A stretch of DNA of 64,000 nt from Amycolatopsis anabasis (GCF_009765355.1 NZ_VTHK01000009.1:186001-250000); one strand, 5' to 3'; counted from the stretch's first letter, positions 40,112-49,123 are shown. Numbers and translations: made by a program. Notes: generated by a model from the letters alone, not told the origin.

Positions 40112-41206
40112 TTATCCCCTGACCGCCACCGACTGGAACATCGAGAACTGCCCCCTGGCGTCGAACGGCGAGTTGGCCAGTGGCGACAGCGCACCGGTGT
40201 TCGACTTTTCGAATCCGAAGACCTCACCGCTGGTGTCCTCGTTGGTGACGTACAGGTGACGGCCGTCCGGGGTGAGGGCTGGCCAGACCGGTGTACCGCC
40301 CGCCGGTGTCGGATCGCTGGCGACCGGCCGCAGCGTGCCGTCGGCTTGGATCTTGAAGACCCGGACTCCCTTGGTTGTGCCGGTGTTGTCCCCGTGACTG
40401 GTGGCGAACAGGAACTTCCCGTCCCGGCTGATCTCTGCGGACACCGGGAGGTCCGGCGCCCGTACCACCGGGAGCGGGGTCAGCCGCCCGTCGTGGCCGA
40501 TCTTGAATGGCATGATCTCGTCGGATACGCCGCAGGCCAGGTACACGAACCGGCCGTTCGGTGCCACGCCGATGCCGAGTGCTCCCGCCCCGGCCGGAGC
40601 CGAGCTCCGGAACTCGAGCGTGTGGTCCGCCCGCACCGCGAACGTGGTGAGCTCGCCCGGGTCGGGGGAGAACGGGTCGCCGGTGCCGACGAAGACGAAC
40701 CGGCCGTCGGTGCTCACCGCGACGCCCCGCGCGGACAGCGCACCGTTGCCCACGGGCACCGGCTCGCCGATCGGCTCGAGCGTGCCGTCATAGCGCACGG
40801 CGAACGACGAGACCGACGGCGGGTCGTTGAGGTTCGTCACGAAGACCGCGTCCCCTCGGGGGGAGAGGGCGATGCCGAACGGGTATCCGGCCGTCTCGAT
40901 CTTCTGGCGCAACGTCAACCGGCCACGCGAGTCGACCTTGTAGGTCGAGACCTGGTGGGCATCGCCGTTTTCGACGTACAGGAAGTCGCCGCCTGGCGAG
41001 AAGACCATGCTGCGTGGTTGGTCAGCCGTGGGGACCGGGTCGCCGAGCGGAATCAGGTCGCCGGTGTCGGTGATCGTGAAGATGGCGATGTTGTCGGAGT
41101 TGCCATTGGTCACATAGAGCGTGGGACCGGCCGGCGCGGCTGTCGCGGACACCGGCACCACCCCGGCAAGCATGATCATGGCAACGGCAATGAGAATTCG
41201 ACGCAT
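40112..41206 (-). CDS. secreted beta-propeller (lactonase/YVTN-type) protein
   Basis: 364 residues with an N-terminal signal peptide (RRILIAVAMIMLAGVVPVSA, cleavage after ATAA). Seven-bladed propeller repeats such as 'GPTLYVTNGNSDNIAIFTIT', 'GDFLYVENGDAHQVSTYKVD', 'GDAVFVTNLNDPPSVSSFAV' and 'GRFVYLACGVSDEIMPFKIG'. Related to 6-phosphogluconolactonase-type proteins, but exported, so a surface or binding role is as likely as catalysis. Divergent from the gene at 41411; the 200 bases between hold their promoters. Confidence 0.82.
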   Translation of the reverse strand: MRRILIAVAMIMLAGVVPVSATAAPAGPTLYVTNGNSDNIAIFTITDTGDLIPLGDPVPTADQPRSMVFSPGGDFLYVENGDAHQVSTYKVDSRGRLTLRQKIETAGYPFGIALSPRGDAVFVTNLNDPPSVSSFAVRYDGTLEPIGEPVPVGNGALSARGVAVSTDGRFVFVGTGDPFSPDPGELTTFAVRADHTLEFRSSAPAGAGALGIGVAPNGRFVYLACGVSDEIMPFKIGHDGRLTPLPVVRAPDLPVSAEISRDGKFLFATSHGDNTGTTKGVRVFKIQADGTLRPVASDPTPAGGTPVWPALTPDGRHLYVTNEDTSGEVFGFEKSNTGALSPLANSPFDARGQFSMFQSVAVRG

Positions 41207-41410
41207 AGGAAACCCCCAATAGTCGATATTCGCCTATCCGCCCGAAGTGTGTGTCTAGTGCAGAGGGCGTCGAGCGTAGATGTCCGGCCTTGCGGAAATC
41301 TTGTGGTGCGCTTGTCACGCCACGCGGACATCAATTGTTCGATCGTGTGGTTCGGGAATGGTCGGTGGGAGCTGGTCGGGTTGCGGCGTGCCATGTGTTA
41401 GACATGCCGC

Positions 41411-42406
41411 ATGGGCCTTGCCGTCAAGGGGATCTCGTATGTCACCGGGGAGGTGAGTGCCGAGGTGCTCCGTGGCGACTTGCGGGCGATCCGCGAGGAA
41501 CTGCATTGCACGGCGGTGATGTTGATCGGCACCGACGTCGGGGCGCAGTTGCAGGCGGCCCGTACTGCCCTTGAGGTGGGGCTGGACGTTTATGTCCGGC
41601 CGTACCTGCCGGACCGGCCGCGCTCGGCGCTTCTGGCCCACCTGGCAAAGATGGCCGCCGGGGCCGAGCAGCTGCGGACGGAATACCCGGGCAGAGTGAC
41701 GTTACTGGTCGGCAGCGAGTTCTCGCTGACTCAGCGGGGCATGCTGCCGGGCCCGCGGGAGCTCCTGCGCCTGCAGGTGCTGGTGCGCTGGCGGCGTCTG
41801 TTCGACCGCCGGATCACCCGCAAGCTCCGCGGCCTGCTCGCCGACGCACTCGCCACTGCTCGCAGTACCTTTCACGGTCCGCTCACCTACGCCGCCGGCT
41901 ATTGGGAGCAGGTCGACTGGTCCGGCTTCGACATCGTCGGCGTCAACCTCTATCGCTTCGGGGACGACCCGTCCGCATACGAGCGGCGGCTGGATGGTCT
42001 GCTGGAGGAGGCGAACGAGCGGGGCAAGCCGGTGATCATCACCGAGTTCGGGTGCGGCGCCTTCCGCGGGGCGGAGCGCCGCGGGCCCGGCTCGTTCCGG
42101 ATCGTGAACTGGTTCCGCGTGCCGCCCCGCATCCGGGACGGGTACGAGCGGGACGAGCGCACCCAGGCGACGTACCTGGGCGCGCTCATCGACCTTTTTG
42201 CCGCCCGCGGTGTCCATGGCTGTTTCGTCTACACCTTCGCCATGCGCGACTTCCCGCACCACCACGAGCCGGCCCGCGATCTGGACATGGCCGGTTTCGG
42301 GGTGGTCAAGGTCTCCGCCGAGGATCCGTCGAGCTGGGCACCCAAAGCGGCGTATGCCGAAGTGGCTGGTCGATACACGAAGGACGGTACTGCCGCACTG
42401 TCCTGA
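41411..42406 (+). CDS. glycosidase-like TIM-barrel protein (often labelled 'abortive infection')
   Basis: 331 residues. 'VKGISYVTGEVSAEVLRGDL' and 'VGLDVYVRPYLPDRPRSALL' are followed by two acidic sites at barrel strand ends, 'LLVGSEFSLTQRGMLPG' (~100) and 'VIITEFGCGAFRGAERRGPG' (~205), the spacing of the acid/base and nucleophile Glu of clan A glycosidases. 'WSGFDIVGVNLYRFGDDP' lies between. Databases often name relatives abortive infection proteins; nothing here supports a phage-defence role. Substrate unknown. Confidence 0.65.
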   Translation: MGLAVKGISYVTGEVSAEVLRGDLRAIREELHCTAVMLIGTDVGAQLQAARTALEVGLDVYVRPYLPDRPRSALLAHLAKMAAGAEQLRTEYPGRVTLLVGSEFSLTQRGMLPGPRELLRLQVLVRWRRLFDRRITRKLRGLLADALATARSTFHGPLTYAAGYWEQVDWSGFDIVGVNLYRFGDDPSAYERRLDGLLEEANERGKPVIITEFGCGAFRGAERRGPGSFRIVNWFRVPPRIRDGYERDERTQATYLGALIDLFAARGVHGCFVYTFAMRDFPHHHEPARDLDMAGFGVVKVSAEDPSSWAPKAAYAEVAGRYTKDGTAALS

Positions 42407-42412
42407 GCCCAG

Positions 42413-42757
42413 TCAGGCGTGGGTGCGGTGAGATGCTCGTGGCACCTGGGACACCGCCAGGGTGAAGTTGTCGGTCATGGTGACCGGGTCGAGTTTGGTG
42501 CCGGCGCGTTGGCAGGCGGTCTGGACCGCGCCGCGCAGCTGGGTGAGCGCCCACCAGCCTGCCCGGTCGGCTGAGTCCGCGGTGAGGACCCAGCCGGCGA
42601 TCAGGCGGGAGTTGGCGGTGTCGAAGTCGAGGCTGTCGGCCTTCGCGCCGTGCGGGGCGTCCACGAGCAGCCGTCTGCGTACCTCGCGGACGAGGGCACG
42701 CCGGGCGTCCGGCTCGTGGCAGGTCACCGTCACGCCGGCCTGCACGCGGTAGATCAT
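42413..42757 (-). CDS. hypothetical protein, 114 aa
   Basis: Starts at ATG 42757 with AAGGCGGCACCG upstream; the frame extends to 42907 but without a ribosome site. Compact alpha/beta protein: 'YRVQAGVTVTCHEPDARRAL', 'VREVRRRLLVDAPHGAKADS', 'LDFDTANSRLIAGWVLTADS'. Convergent with the barrel gene, six bases apart. Next to another short unknown gene read in the opposite direction. Family not recognised. Confidence 0.6.
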   Translation of the reverse strand: MIYRVQAGVTVTCHEPDARRALVREVRRRLLVDAPHGAKADSLDFDTANSRLIAGWVLTADSADRAGWWALTQLRGAVQTACQRAGTKLDPVTMTDNFTLAVSQVPRASHRTHA

Positions 42758-42890
42758 GTCGGTGCCGCCTTGTCGGTCGGAGCTGCGTCGGCTTGGTCTT
42801 CGCCCGCGGGGCACGCAGTGACAGCTCACTCCGGGTGGATTGCTGGGGATGCGCCCTGGTGGCCCGGAGCGACGGGTTAGGGTGGCGGGC

Positions 42891-43298
42891 ATGTCTGGCG
42901 TGGTCACCGGGTGGATGGAGGCTGCCGCGCGGCGCTCGCTCGCCCGCCTGCACGACGAGATCGGCGCTGCGGGGCTGGCCGCCGCGGCGGCGTTGCCCGG
43001 GCTGTCCGCGGTGGTGGATCAGCATTCCGCCGCGGTCCGGGACATCGTGACCCTGGGGGTGGAGGGCTCGGCCGCGGTGGCCGGGGTGGTGCTGCTGTCC
43101 GGGTACGCGCGCGGCCTGGTCGATCAGGCCGCCGGGCAGGGCTGGCGGCTGCGGCTCCCCGGTGATCTGGCGGGCTGGGCCCGGATCGACTGGACGACGG
43201 CGCGCCTGCTCGGGGTGTGCGCCTTGGCGGCGGTGCTCGATCCGCATTCCCGGTTCGCCGGTCCGGACGCGCCGCCCGCGGGCGCGGTGAGCCAGTGA
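42891..43298 (+). CDS. hypothetical membrane-associated protein, 135 aa
   Basis: From ATG 42891. Contains hydrophobic helices 'LAAAAALPGLSAVVDQHSAA' and 'SAAVAGVVLLSGYARGLVDQ', then 'WTTARLLGVCALAAVLDPHS'. The protein is divergent from the gene at 42757 with a 133-base spacer. Small proteins of this kind occur in actinomycete secondary-metabolism regions, but no activity is known. The stop lies inside a terminator stem. Confidence 0.55.
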   Translation: MSGVVTGWMEAAARRSLARLHDEIGAAGLAAAAALPGLSAVVDQHSAAVRDIVTLGVEGSAAVAGVVLLSGYARGLVDQAAGQGWRLRLPGDLAGWARIDWTTARLLGVCALAAVLDPHSRFAGPDAPPAGAVSQ

Positions 43299-43322
43299 GG
43301 CAGCCGCCCTGGCTGCCTCACT
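43294..43322. terminator. bidirectional hairpin overlapping a stop codon
   Basis: A perfect 12-bp stem AGTGAGGCAGCC / GGCTGCCTCACT (43294-43305 with 43311-43322) and 5-base loop between convergent genes ending at 43298 and 43334. Confidence 0.8.
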
Positions 43323-43333
43323 GAATCCGCTCG

Positions 43334-44155
43334 TCACCGCGGGGGCATGCCCTCCTGCCCTGGTGGCCGGGTCACCTCTGAGGGCTGGGACTGCGGCATC
43401 TGCTCGGTCGCGTGGGCTCCCGCCCGTGCGGCGTCTTCCCGCCCGCGCTGGTAGGCCTCGGCCTGCGCTTTGGCCGCCGGGAACTCGTTCTCGGCGCGCC
43501 CCAGCCAGGTGTTCCAGCGTTGCTGCATCGGTTTGACCAGGCCGCCGCCCACGCCGACGACGAGGATCCCGCCGATCGTGGCCAGCACGGTGATCAGCAC
43601 CGGCAGGGTGACCGTGGTCGCGATGCCGATCTGGTTCACCGCGGCGATGATGCCCAGGCCCCAGATGAACACCGAGGCGAGGGTGGCGAGCAGATTGCCG
43701 TAGGACAGCCCGCTCAGCGCGCGGGACACCAGGTCCCGCACCGCCCGGGCGATCGCCGCCACGACCACCACGATGATGATCGCGACCACGGCCTTCGGCA
43801 GCCAGGCCACGATCTCGGTCAGCAGCGCGCTCACCGGGTTCGGCCCCCACACCCCGAACGCGAACTGCAGCGCGATCAGCAGCACCGCGTAGTACACCAG
43901 CTTGGCGATGATGTCCGAGGCGTCGAACTTGCTCTTGGCCAGCATGCTGTTGATCCCGCCCCGCTCGACCACGCGGTTGAAGCCGACGCGCGCCAGGACC
44001 TTCTCGACCGCCTTCGCCAGGAGCTTCGCGATGAACCACCCGATGACCAGGATGACCAGGAACGCGACGAACTTCGGCACAAACGTGGCCACCGCCGACC
44101 AGGCGTTCGACACGCCCTGACCGATGTCGACGGCAGCCAGATTGGATGTGGACAC
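43334..44155 (-). CDS. TM-helix-repeat (MscS-like) membrane protein
   Basis: 273 residues with about five membrane helices: 'FVAFLVILVIGWFIAKLLAK', 'IIAKLVYYAVLLIALQFAFG', 'PKAVVAIIIVVVVAAIARAV', 'LLATLASVFIWGLGIIAAVN' and 'LITVLATIGGILVVGVGGGL'. The two conserved TM-helix repeats before the beta domain are those of small mechanosensitive-channel-like proteins, but the MscS pore domain is missing and the C-terminus is a disordered tail. Probably a membrane-stress protein. Confidence 0.75.
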   Translation of the reverse strand: MSTSNLAAVDIGQGVSNAWSAVATFVPKFVAFLVILVIGWFIAKLLAKAVEKVLARVGFNRVVERGGINSMLAKSKFDASDIIAKLVYYAVLLIALQFAFGVWGPNPVSALLTEIVAWLPKAVVAIIIVVVVAAIARAVRDLVSRALSGLSYGNLLATLASVFIWGLGIIAAVNQIGIATTVTLPVLITVLATIGGILVVGVGGGLVKPMQQRWNTWLGRAENEFPAAKAQAEAYQRGREDAARAGAHATEQMPQSQPSEVTRPPGQEGMPPR

Positions 44156-44312
44156 TGCCTCTCTCCTTCCCGTCAGGAGGCCGACGCCTCGGGGGATGAA
44201 GCGTCCACACCGACTACCCGGTTGTGGGTAAGGTCACACATCGGGGGGATTTGCGCAGGTCAGGGCATCTTCTCGAACCGCGAGGTCAGCACGACCAAGC
44301 TGAAGCCGTGAC

Positions 44313-44336
44313 GGGGTGCCTCCGTCGAGGCACCCC
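44313..44336 (-). terminator. hairpin after the FAD monooxygenase gene
   Basis: A 10-bp perfect stem GGGGTGCCTC / GAGGCACCCC (44313-44322 with 44327-44336) and 4-base loop, four bases past the stop at 44340. Confidence 0.75.
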
Positions 44337-44339
44337 CGG

Positions 44340-45926
44340 TCAGGTGCTCGGCACCGCGACTGGCCTGGCCAGCACCTGGTCCAGGACGTCGGTGAGAAAC
44401 CGCGCGGGGTCCGGGACCGGTGCCGTGACCCGCATCGCGACGATCGCGTCCGGTCGCACGAGCAGGGCCCCGTCGTCGGTCAGCCACGGTGCGGGGACCC
44501 GGTGCGCCGGTAGGCCGGCGTCCGCCGCGGCGGCGAGCCACCGGTCGCCCGCGGCGCCCACCAGCAGGGTCCACCGGGAGGCGACCAGGTCGAGCGTGGA
44601 GACCCCGTCGACCCACGCGTGGGGCACCCGTGAACCCGGCGACCCGTCCAGCGCCACCGCCAGGTCCACAGTGGACGGAAGTTCCGGCCGCAGGTCGACG
44701 ACGGCGGCCGAGTCGTACCGCTGGCCGAGGTGCACGACCGGCGCCGCCCACACCCCCGCCGCCGCCCTGGCGGCGTCGGCCTCAGGTCCCTGCCCCCAGT
44801 GCAGCTGCGGGTCGGCGAGCCGGCGCATCGCCTGGTCCAGCGTCGCCGCGGCGACCGGCTCGCGCTCCTGCGCGTAGGTGTCGAGCAGCCCGGCGCCCGC
44901 CGCACCCTTGTGCACGGCGGCCAGCTTCCACGCCAGGTTGTGCGCGTCGGCGACCCCGGTGTTGAGGCCGAACGCGCCCAGCGGCGACACGGTGTGCGCG
45001 GCGTCGCCGACGAGGAACACGCGGCCGACGGCGAAGCGTTCGGCCAGGGCGCTCCGGGGTCGCCACGGGAGCACGCTGCGCACCTCGACGTCGAGGTCGG
45101 GATCGCCGACCGCCGCGCGGACGACCGCGACGCAGCGCTCGTGCGTGAAGTCCTCGGGGCGCTCGCCCCCGTCGACGTCGCAGGCGACGTGGAAGACCCA
45201 GTTCGTCTCGCCGTCCACGGTCGCCAGCAGGCCGGGCGCTTCCGGCGTGGTGATCGTGCACGTGGCGAAGGCCATCCCCCGCAGGTGGGGGCGGAGGTCG
45301 GCGCGGAACAGGATGTTGATCATCGACTTGCCCAGGTCGCCCGCGCCGGAGGTGCCCACGCCGAGCGCGGTCCGCACGGCGCTGTGCGTGCCGTCCGCGG
45401 CTACCACGCGCGCGCAGCGCAACGAGTAGCGGCCGTCGGGCCCCTCCAGTTCGACGTCGACCCCGTCGGCGTGCTGCGCGATGCCGACCAGGCGGGTCGA
45501 CCAGCGCAGATCCGCTCCCCGGCGCGCCAGGTCGGCCGCCACCACGGCGTCGAGGCGGTCCTGCGCGCAGACGCCGCGCAGCCTGAACGGCGTGGTGTCC
45601 AGTTCAGCGGCGGACGGGGTCGGCATGGGCACGGTCACGACGTCGCCCGCGCCCAGCTCGACGACGGTCCGCGCCACCGCCTTGCCCGCGGCGCCTCGGA
45701 GGTCGACCGCGACGGCGTCGACGGCGGTATCGAGCCCGAGCTCGCGGAGGATCTCGACAGTGCGCGGCCCGATGCCGGTGGCGCGCGGGTGGACCGACGG
45801 CCCGGACCGGCGTTCGACGAGCACCGCCGGGACGCCGTGGTGGGCGAGCAGCGCCGCGGCGAGCAGCCCGACGCTGCCGCCTCCGACCACGAGCACCGGC
45901 ACTTCTGGATACGCTGTCTCCGTCAT
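44340..45926 (-). CDS. FAD-dependent aromatic monooxygenase
   Basis: 528 residues from ATG 45926. FAD-binding 'VLVVGGGSVGLLAAALLA' (11-28), the DG motif 'VVAADGTHSAVR' (~174-185) and the GD motif 'VFLVGDAAHTVSPLGAFGLN' (~303-322), followed by a thioredoxin-like C-terminal domain (WTLLVGAAGDRWLAAAADAG). This is the layout of class A hydroxylases of phenols and aromatic polyketides (MhpA/PgaE type). Divergent from a TetR gene with a 17-bp palindrome between them, so it is probably induced by its substrate. Substrate unknown. Confidence 0.88.
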   Translation of the reverse strand: MTETAYPEVPVLVVGGGSVGLLAAALLAHHGVPAVLVERRSGPSVHPRATGIGPRTVEILRELGLDTAVDAVAVDLRGAAGKAVARTVVELGAGDVVTVPMPTPSAAELDTTPFRLRGVCAQDRLDAVVAADLARRGADLRWSTRLVGIAQHADGVDVELEGPDGRYSLRCARVVAADGTHSAVRTALGVGTSGAGDLGKSMINILFRADLRPHLRGMAFATCTITTPEAPGLLATVDGETNWVFHVACDVDGGERPEDFTHERCVAVVRAAVGDPDLDVEVRSVLPWRPRSALAERFAVGRVFLVGDAAHTVSPLGAFGLNTGVADAHNLAWKLAAVHKGAAGAGLLDTYAQEREPVAAATLDQAMRRLADPQLHWGQGPEADAARAAAGVWAAPVVHLGQRYDSAAVVDLRPELPSTVDLAVALDGSPGSRVPHAWVDGVSTLDLVASRWTLLVGAAGDRWLAAAADAGLPAHRVPAPWLTDDGALLVRPDAIVAMRVTAPVPDPARFLTDVLDQVLARPVAVPST

Positions 45927-45942
45927 GGCTACACCGTAGCCA
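45926..45942. promoter_or_regulatory. TetR-type operator between monooxygenase and regulator
   Basis: TGGCTACACCGTAGCCA, a perfect 7-3-7 palindrome, begins at the start codon of the monooxygenase and lies 40 bases before the regulator start. The close fit suggests leaderless or very short-leader transcription of the monooxygenase gene and joint control by the TetR protein. Confidence 0.65.
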
Positions 45943-45981
45943 GAAGGTAGGATGCCGGTCAACGAGGAAAGGAGCCACCCG

Positions 45982-46683
45982 ATGACCGAACCCGCTCCTT
46001 CGGTGTGGACCAGGCCTCGCCCCGAACCGCGCCGACGCGCGCCAGGGGTGGACCAGTACGTGGCCGCCGCGCTGGCCATCGCCGACGCGGAGGGCTTGGC
46101 CGCGGTGTCGATGCGCCGGGTCGCGGGCGACCTCGGTTCCGGGACGGCCACCCTCTACCGCTACATCACCAATCGCGACGAACTGGTGGAGCTGATGGTC
46201 GACGCGGCGCAGGGCGAGGACCCGCTCCCCGAGCCCACGGGGGACTGGCGCACCGACCTGGCCGCGGTCGCGCACGCGCTGCGCGCGACCCTGCTGCGGC
46301 ACCCGTGGTTGGCGGGCGAACTGGCGGGCCGGCCCTCGCTCGGCCCCAACTCGTTGCGGCGGTCCGAATCCGCGCTGCGCGCCGCCGTCGCGCTCACCCC
46401 CGACATCACCCTGGCCTCGCAGGCGCTCGGCGCCATGCACGCGTACGTGCTGGGCTCGGTGGCCACCCAGCAGGCTGCTCGGCGCGCCGAGCAGCGCACC
46501 GGCCTGACCAAGGAGCAGTGGCAGCGCAGCGTCGGGCCCTACATCAGCGAGGTCATCGCGGGGGGCGAGCACCCGATGCTCGCCCGCCGCGTCCTCGAAG
46601 CCGAGGAACTCGACCCCGACGTCGAGTTCGCGTTCGGCCTGGACTGCGTGCTCGACGGTCTCGCGGCCCGATTGGGTCGCTGA
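45982..46683 (+). CDS. TetR-family regulator
   Basis: 233 residues from ATG 45982, chosen for its ribosome site AAAGGAG; an in-frame ATG at 45952 adds ten residues. HTH near the N-terminus: 'QYVAAALAIADAEGLAAVSM' and 'RRVAGDLGSGTATLYRYITN'. The C-terminal domain (LRATLLRHPWLAGELAGRPS; LGAMHAYVLGSVATQQAARR) is the TetR-C type that binds an aromatic or polyketide ligand. Probably represses the divergent monooxygenase. Confidence 0.85.
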   Translation: MTEPAPSVWTRPRPEPRRRAPGVDQYVAAALAIADAEGLAAVSMRRVAGDLGSGTATLYRYITNRDELVELMVDAAQGEDPLPEPTGDWRTDLAAVAHALRATLLRHPWLAGELAGRPSLGPNSLRRSESALRAAVALTPDITLASQALGAMHAYVLGSVATQQAARRAEQRTGLTKEQWQRSVGPYISEVIAGGEHPMLARRVLEAEELDPDVEFAFGLDCVLDGLAARLGR

Positions 46684-46793
46684 CCGGTCAGCACGCGCAC
46701 CGGTTCAAGAGGAAGATCGCTTTGCGAACCAACTCATGTCCGGTCGACTCTCCGGGTCCGCTCGGTGGGGGAGCGGGACCCGGTGGCTGCGAT

Positions 46794-47018
46794 ATGGGGT
46801 GCCACCCGCTGACGCTCAAACCGCTGGCTGCCGCTTGGTGCGGAGGGAAACGAGAGTTCCAAGGCCGGGCTGCGGGCGCGTCGGTGTACCAGGCGATCAG
46901 CCGGTCCGCCGAACATGGGTATCTGCGGGTCGTCCGTCGTGGCACGCCGCGCGGCTGGGGGGCGGGGTTGGCGGACTTCGACCCGGCCAAGCTGGTCGAC
47001 GCGGTACTCGGCGCGTAG
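46794..47018 (+). CDS. possible small gene or fragment, 74 aa
   Basis: In-frame ATG at 46794: 'LTLKPLAAAWCGGKREFQGR' followed by 'ASVYQAISRSAEHGYLRVVR', ending 'FDPAKLVDAVLGA'. The composition is protein-like, unlike the frames on the other strand, but there is no ribosome site. It may be a gene remnant. Family not recognised. Confidence 0.35.
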   Translation: MGCHPLTLKPLAAAWCGGKREFQGRAAGASVYQAISRSAEHGYLRVVRRGTPRGWGAGLADFDPAKLVDAVLGA

Positions 47019-47126
47019 TGAGGGCTGGTCGACCGCGACGTTCTCCATCCGGTCGTTGGTCTGAAAGCCCAGCAAGGTGTGATCCGGGTCGCTGGCGGCG
47101 GGCGGCGCGGTGCGTAGGGTCAGGCC

Positions 47127-47780
47127 ATGGTCACCCTCAACGCCGTACTGGGCGTCGCCGCGATCGAGCTGGGCATGGTGCTCATCCCCGGCCCGAACAT
47201 GATCTACCTGGTCTCGCGGACCGTGACCCAGGGCCGCCGGGCCGGGTTGATCTCGCTCGCCGGAGTGGCCTGCGGCTTCTTCGTCTACCTGGTCGCCGCC
47301 ACGGTCGGCGTGGCCACGATCTTCGTCCTGGTGCCGGCGGTCTACACGGCGCTGAAGCTGGCCGGCGCCGCGTATCTGCTGTGGCTGGCGTTCCAGGCGG
47401 TGCGGCCTGGCGGCAAGTCGGTGTTCGCGCCCGGGGCGCTGCCGGTGGACCGGCCCGGGAAGCTGTTCACGATGGGCCTGGTCACCAACCTGCTCAACCC
47501 CAAGATCGCCATCATGTACGTCTCGCTGCTCCCCCAGTTCGTCGACCCGGCCCGGGGCAGCGTCGCGGCACAGAGCTTCACGCTCGGCCTGGTCCAGATC
47601 ACCATCGCGATCGCCGTGAACGGCCTGATCGCGATGTCCGCGGGGTCGATCTCCCGGTTCCTCGGCGACCGGCCCGGCTGGCTGAAGGTCCAGCGCTACG
47701 TGATGGGCACCGTGCTCGGCGTGATGGCGGTGCGGATCGCCGCGGACCGGTCCCGCGCGGTGGTCACCGCCACGCCGTGA
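47127..47780 (+). CDS. LysE-family amino-acid exporter
   Basis: 217 residues with six membrane helices: 'AVLGVAAIELGMVLIPGPNM' (the GPNM motif of the family), 'GLISLAGVACGFFVYLVAAT', 'ALKLAGAAYLLWLAFQAVRP' and 'KIAIMYVSLLPQFVDPARGS'. LysE/RhtB exporters move basic amino acids or homoserine lactones out of the cell. Stands alone; the 235 bases after it hold no gene. Confidence 0.88.
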   Translation: MVTLNAVLGVAAIELGMVLIPGPNMIYLVSRTVTQGRRAGLISLAGVACGFFVYLVAATVGVATIFVLVPAVYTALKLAGAAYLLWLAFQAVRPGGKSVFAPGALPVDRPGKLFTMGLVTNLLNPKIAIMYVSLLPQFVDPARGSVAAQSFTLGLVQITIAIAVNGLIAMSAGSISRFLGDRPGWLKVQRYVMGTVLGVMAVRIAADRSRAVVTATP

Positions 47781-48015
47781 TCACCTGGCGGTCCGGGACC
47801 CCAAGTCTCCGATGCTAGCCGGGACGTCCCGGCTCGGAGCCGACAGCGACGAGACCGAGCTGGGGGACCGGCGGGTGGCATCCCGACATTCCGCGTGGCG
47901 AGTTCGATCCCAGGACAGCCGTGCGGGGCTACCGGTCACTCCACGGGCCTGTTGACCGGACTACGGGGTGACACCTTTAGGTCCTCGGATGGGGTCTTCG
48001 ACAGGATTACCGGTC

Positions 48016-48840
48016 ATGACGAAGTTCACGAAGCCGCAGCGGACCTCAGCAAAGGTGTCCCGGACTCGTCAGGTCGCTGGGATTCGACGAGCCGGGTCCA
48101 GTGGCCGGGGTGTCCGCAGGAGGATCACCAGGGTGTTGAGCTGGGAGGGTTGGCAGAGCCTGACTTCCATCCTCACCGCGATCGCTGCTGTCGCCGCCCT
48201 GTGGTTCACAAGCTCACTCACTTGGTGCGACACGAGACCAGATCACGCTCACTGAACAAGGACAGCTAACAGACCGCTTCGGCAAAGCTGTCGAACAGCT
48301 CGCCTCCGACAAGACCGACGTTCGTCTCGGCGGAATCTAGCCCTGGAACGCCTGGCGCGTGACTCCCACCGAGATCACCCCACCATCATGGAACTCCTCG
48401 CCGCGTTCGTCCGAAGCCATGCACCGGCAAGTTCGTGCCCCGACGATCTCCACTCCGACATCGCCCCCGCGACCGATATCCAAGCTGTACTCACCGCAAT
48501 CGGACGACGCGAAGTCGGCCACGACGATCCTGGGCCGATCAATCTCGCCAACACCTGCCTTGCCGGAGCAGATTTCGCGGACGCTCAACTTGCCAAGACA
48601 ATCCTTCTTGATGCCAACCTGTACGAGGCCAGTCTCCCCGATGCCAACCTCGCAAATGCGGCGCTCACTGGTGCCACCCTGACCAGAGCCAACCTCGTAC
48701 ACGCCAACCTCCGCGGCACCGGTCTCCACTCCGCCGTTCTCAAGAGCGCCTTCATGCCCTACGCCGATCTTGCTCAGGCCGGTCTGGCTGGCGCGGACCT
48801 TACAGACGCCAGTGTCTCAGCCGCCGACCTCGTCCTGGCT
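48016..48840 (+). pseudogene. pentapeptide-repeat membrane protein, broken
   Basis: Frame 1 from ATG 48016 gives a basic N-terminus and a membrane helix 'WQSLTSILTAIAAVAALWFT'. Near 48230 the sense moves to another frame ('QITLTEQGQLTDRFGKAVEQ') that hits TAG at 48338. It then returns to the first frame ('ALERLARDSHRDHPTIMELL') and runs into pentapeptide repeats (ANLYEASLPDANLANAALTG, ANLVHANLRGTGLHSAVLKS). The repeats end abruptly near 48840. At least two indels plus truncation. Confidence 0.7.
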
Positions 48841-49123
48841 TCCCCTCGCCGGGCAGATCGAGGACAACGTCTTCTATTCGATCGCGTGCAACGGCCACGG
48901 TCTCGCCCAGGCGCCGTACGTCGGATCGCTCGTCGCCGACCTGATCGTCGACGGTGAGCGACCTGAGGACCTCGAGGTCCTCTGGGCCAGGGAGCCCAAA
49001 TTCCCTCGCCCGATGATGATGGGCCGGCTGGGGTTGCGCACGATCTGGGCGGTCGACCGCTTCAATGACCTGATCAACGGAAGCCGGCGCAACGCGCGAC
49101 GAGGTTCGGCGCCGGTGATCTGA
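48841..49123 (+). pseudogene. C-terminal remnant of a DAO-type FAD oxidoreductase
   Basis: In a frame different from the pentapeptide repeats, the sequence reads 'GQIEDNVFYSIACNGHGLAQ' and 'APYVGSLVADLIVDGERPED', the C-terminal block of DAO-type flavoproteins (the N-F-Y-x-x-x-C-N-G-H-G segment). No N-terminal FAD domain is present. It is fused directly behind the broken pentapeptide gene, so the region was rearranged. Confidence 0.65.

Noticed and set aside
39242..41401. 719-residue plus-strand frame
   Set aside because: It is the antisense shadow of the CMD-family and beta-propeller genes, with a composition typical of a shadow frame and no ribosome site.
44730..45950. 406-residue plus-strand frame
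   Set aside because: Antisense shadow of the FAD monooxygenase gene, whose motifs are all intact.
47895..47915. GTTCGATCC, a tRNA T-loop-like string
   Set aside because: Flanking bases do not pair as a T-stem and no acceptor or anticodon arms are visible.
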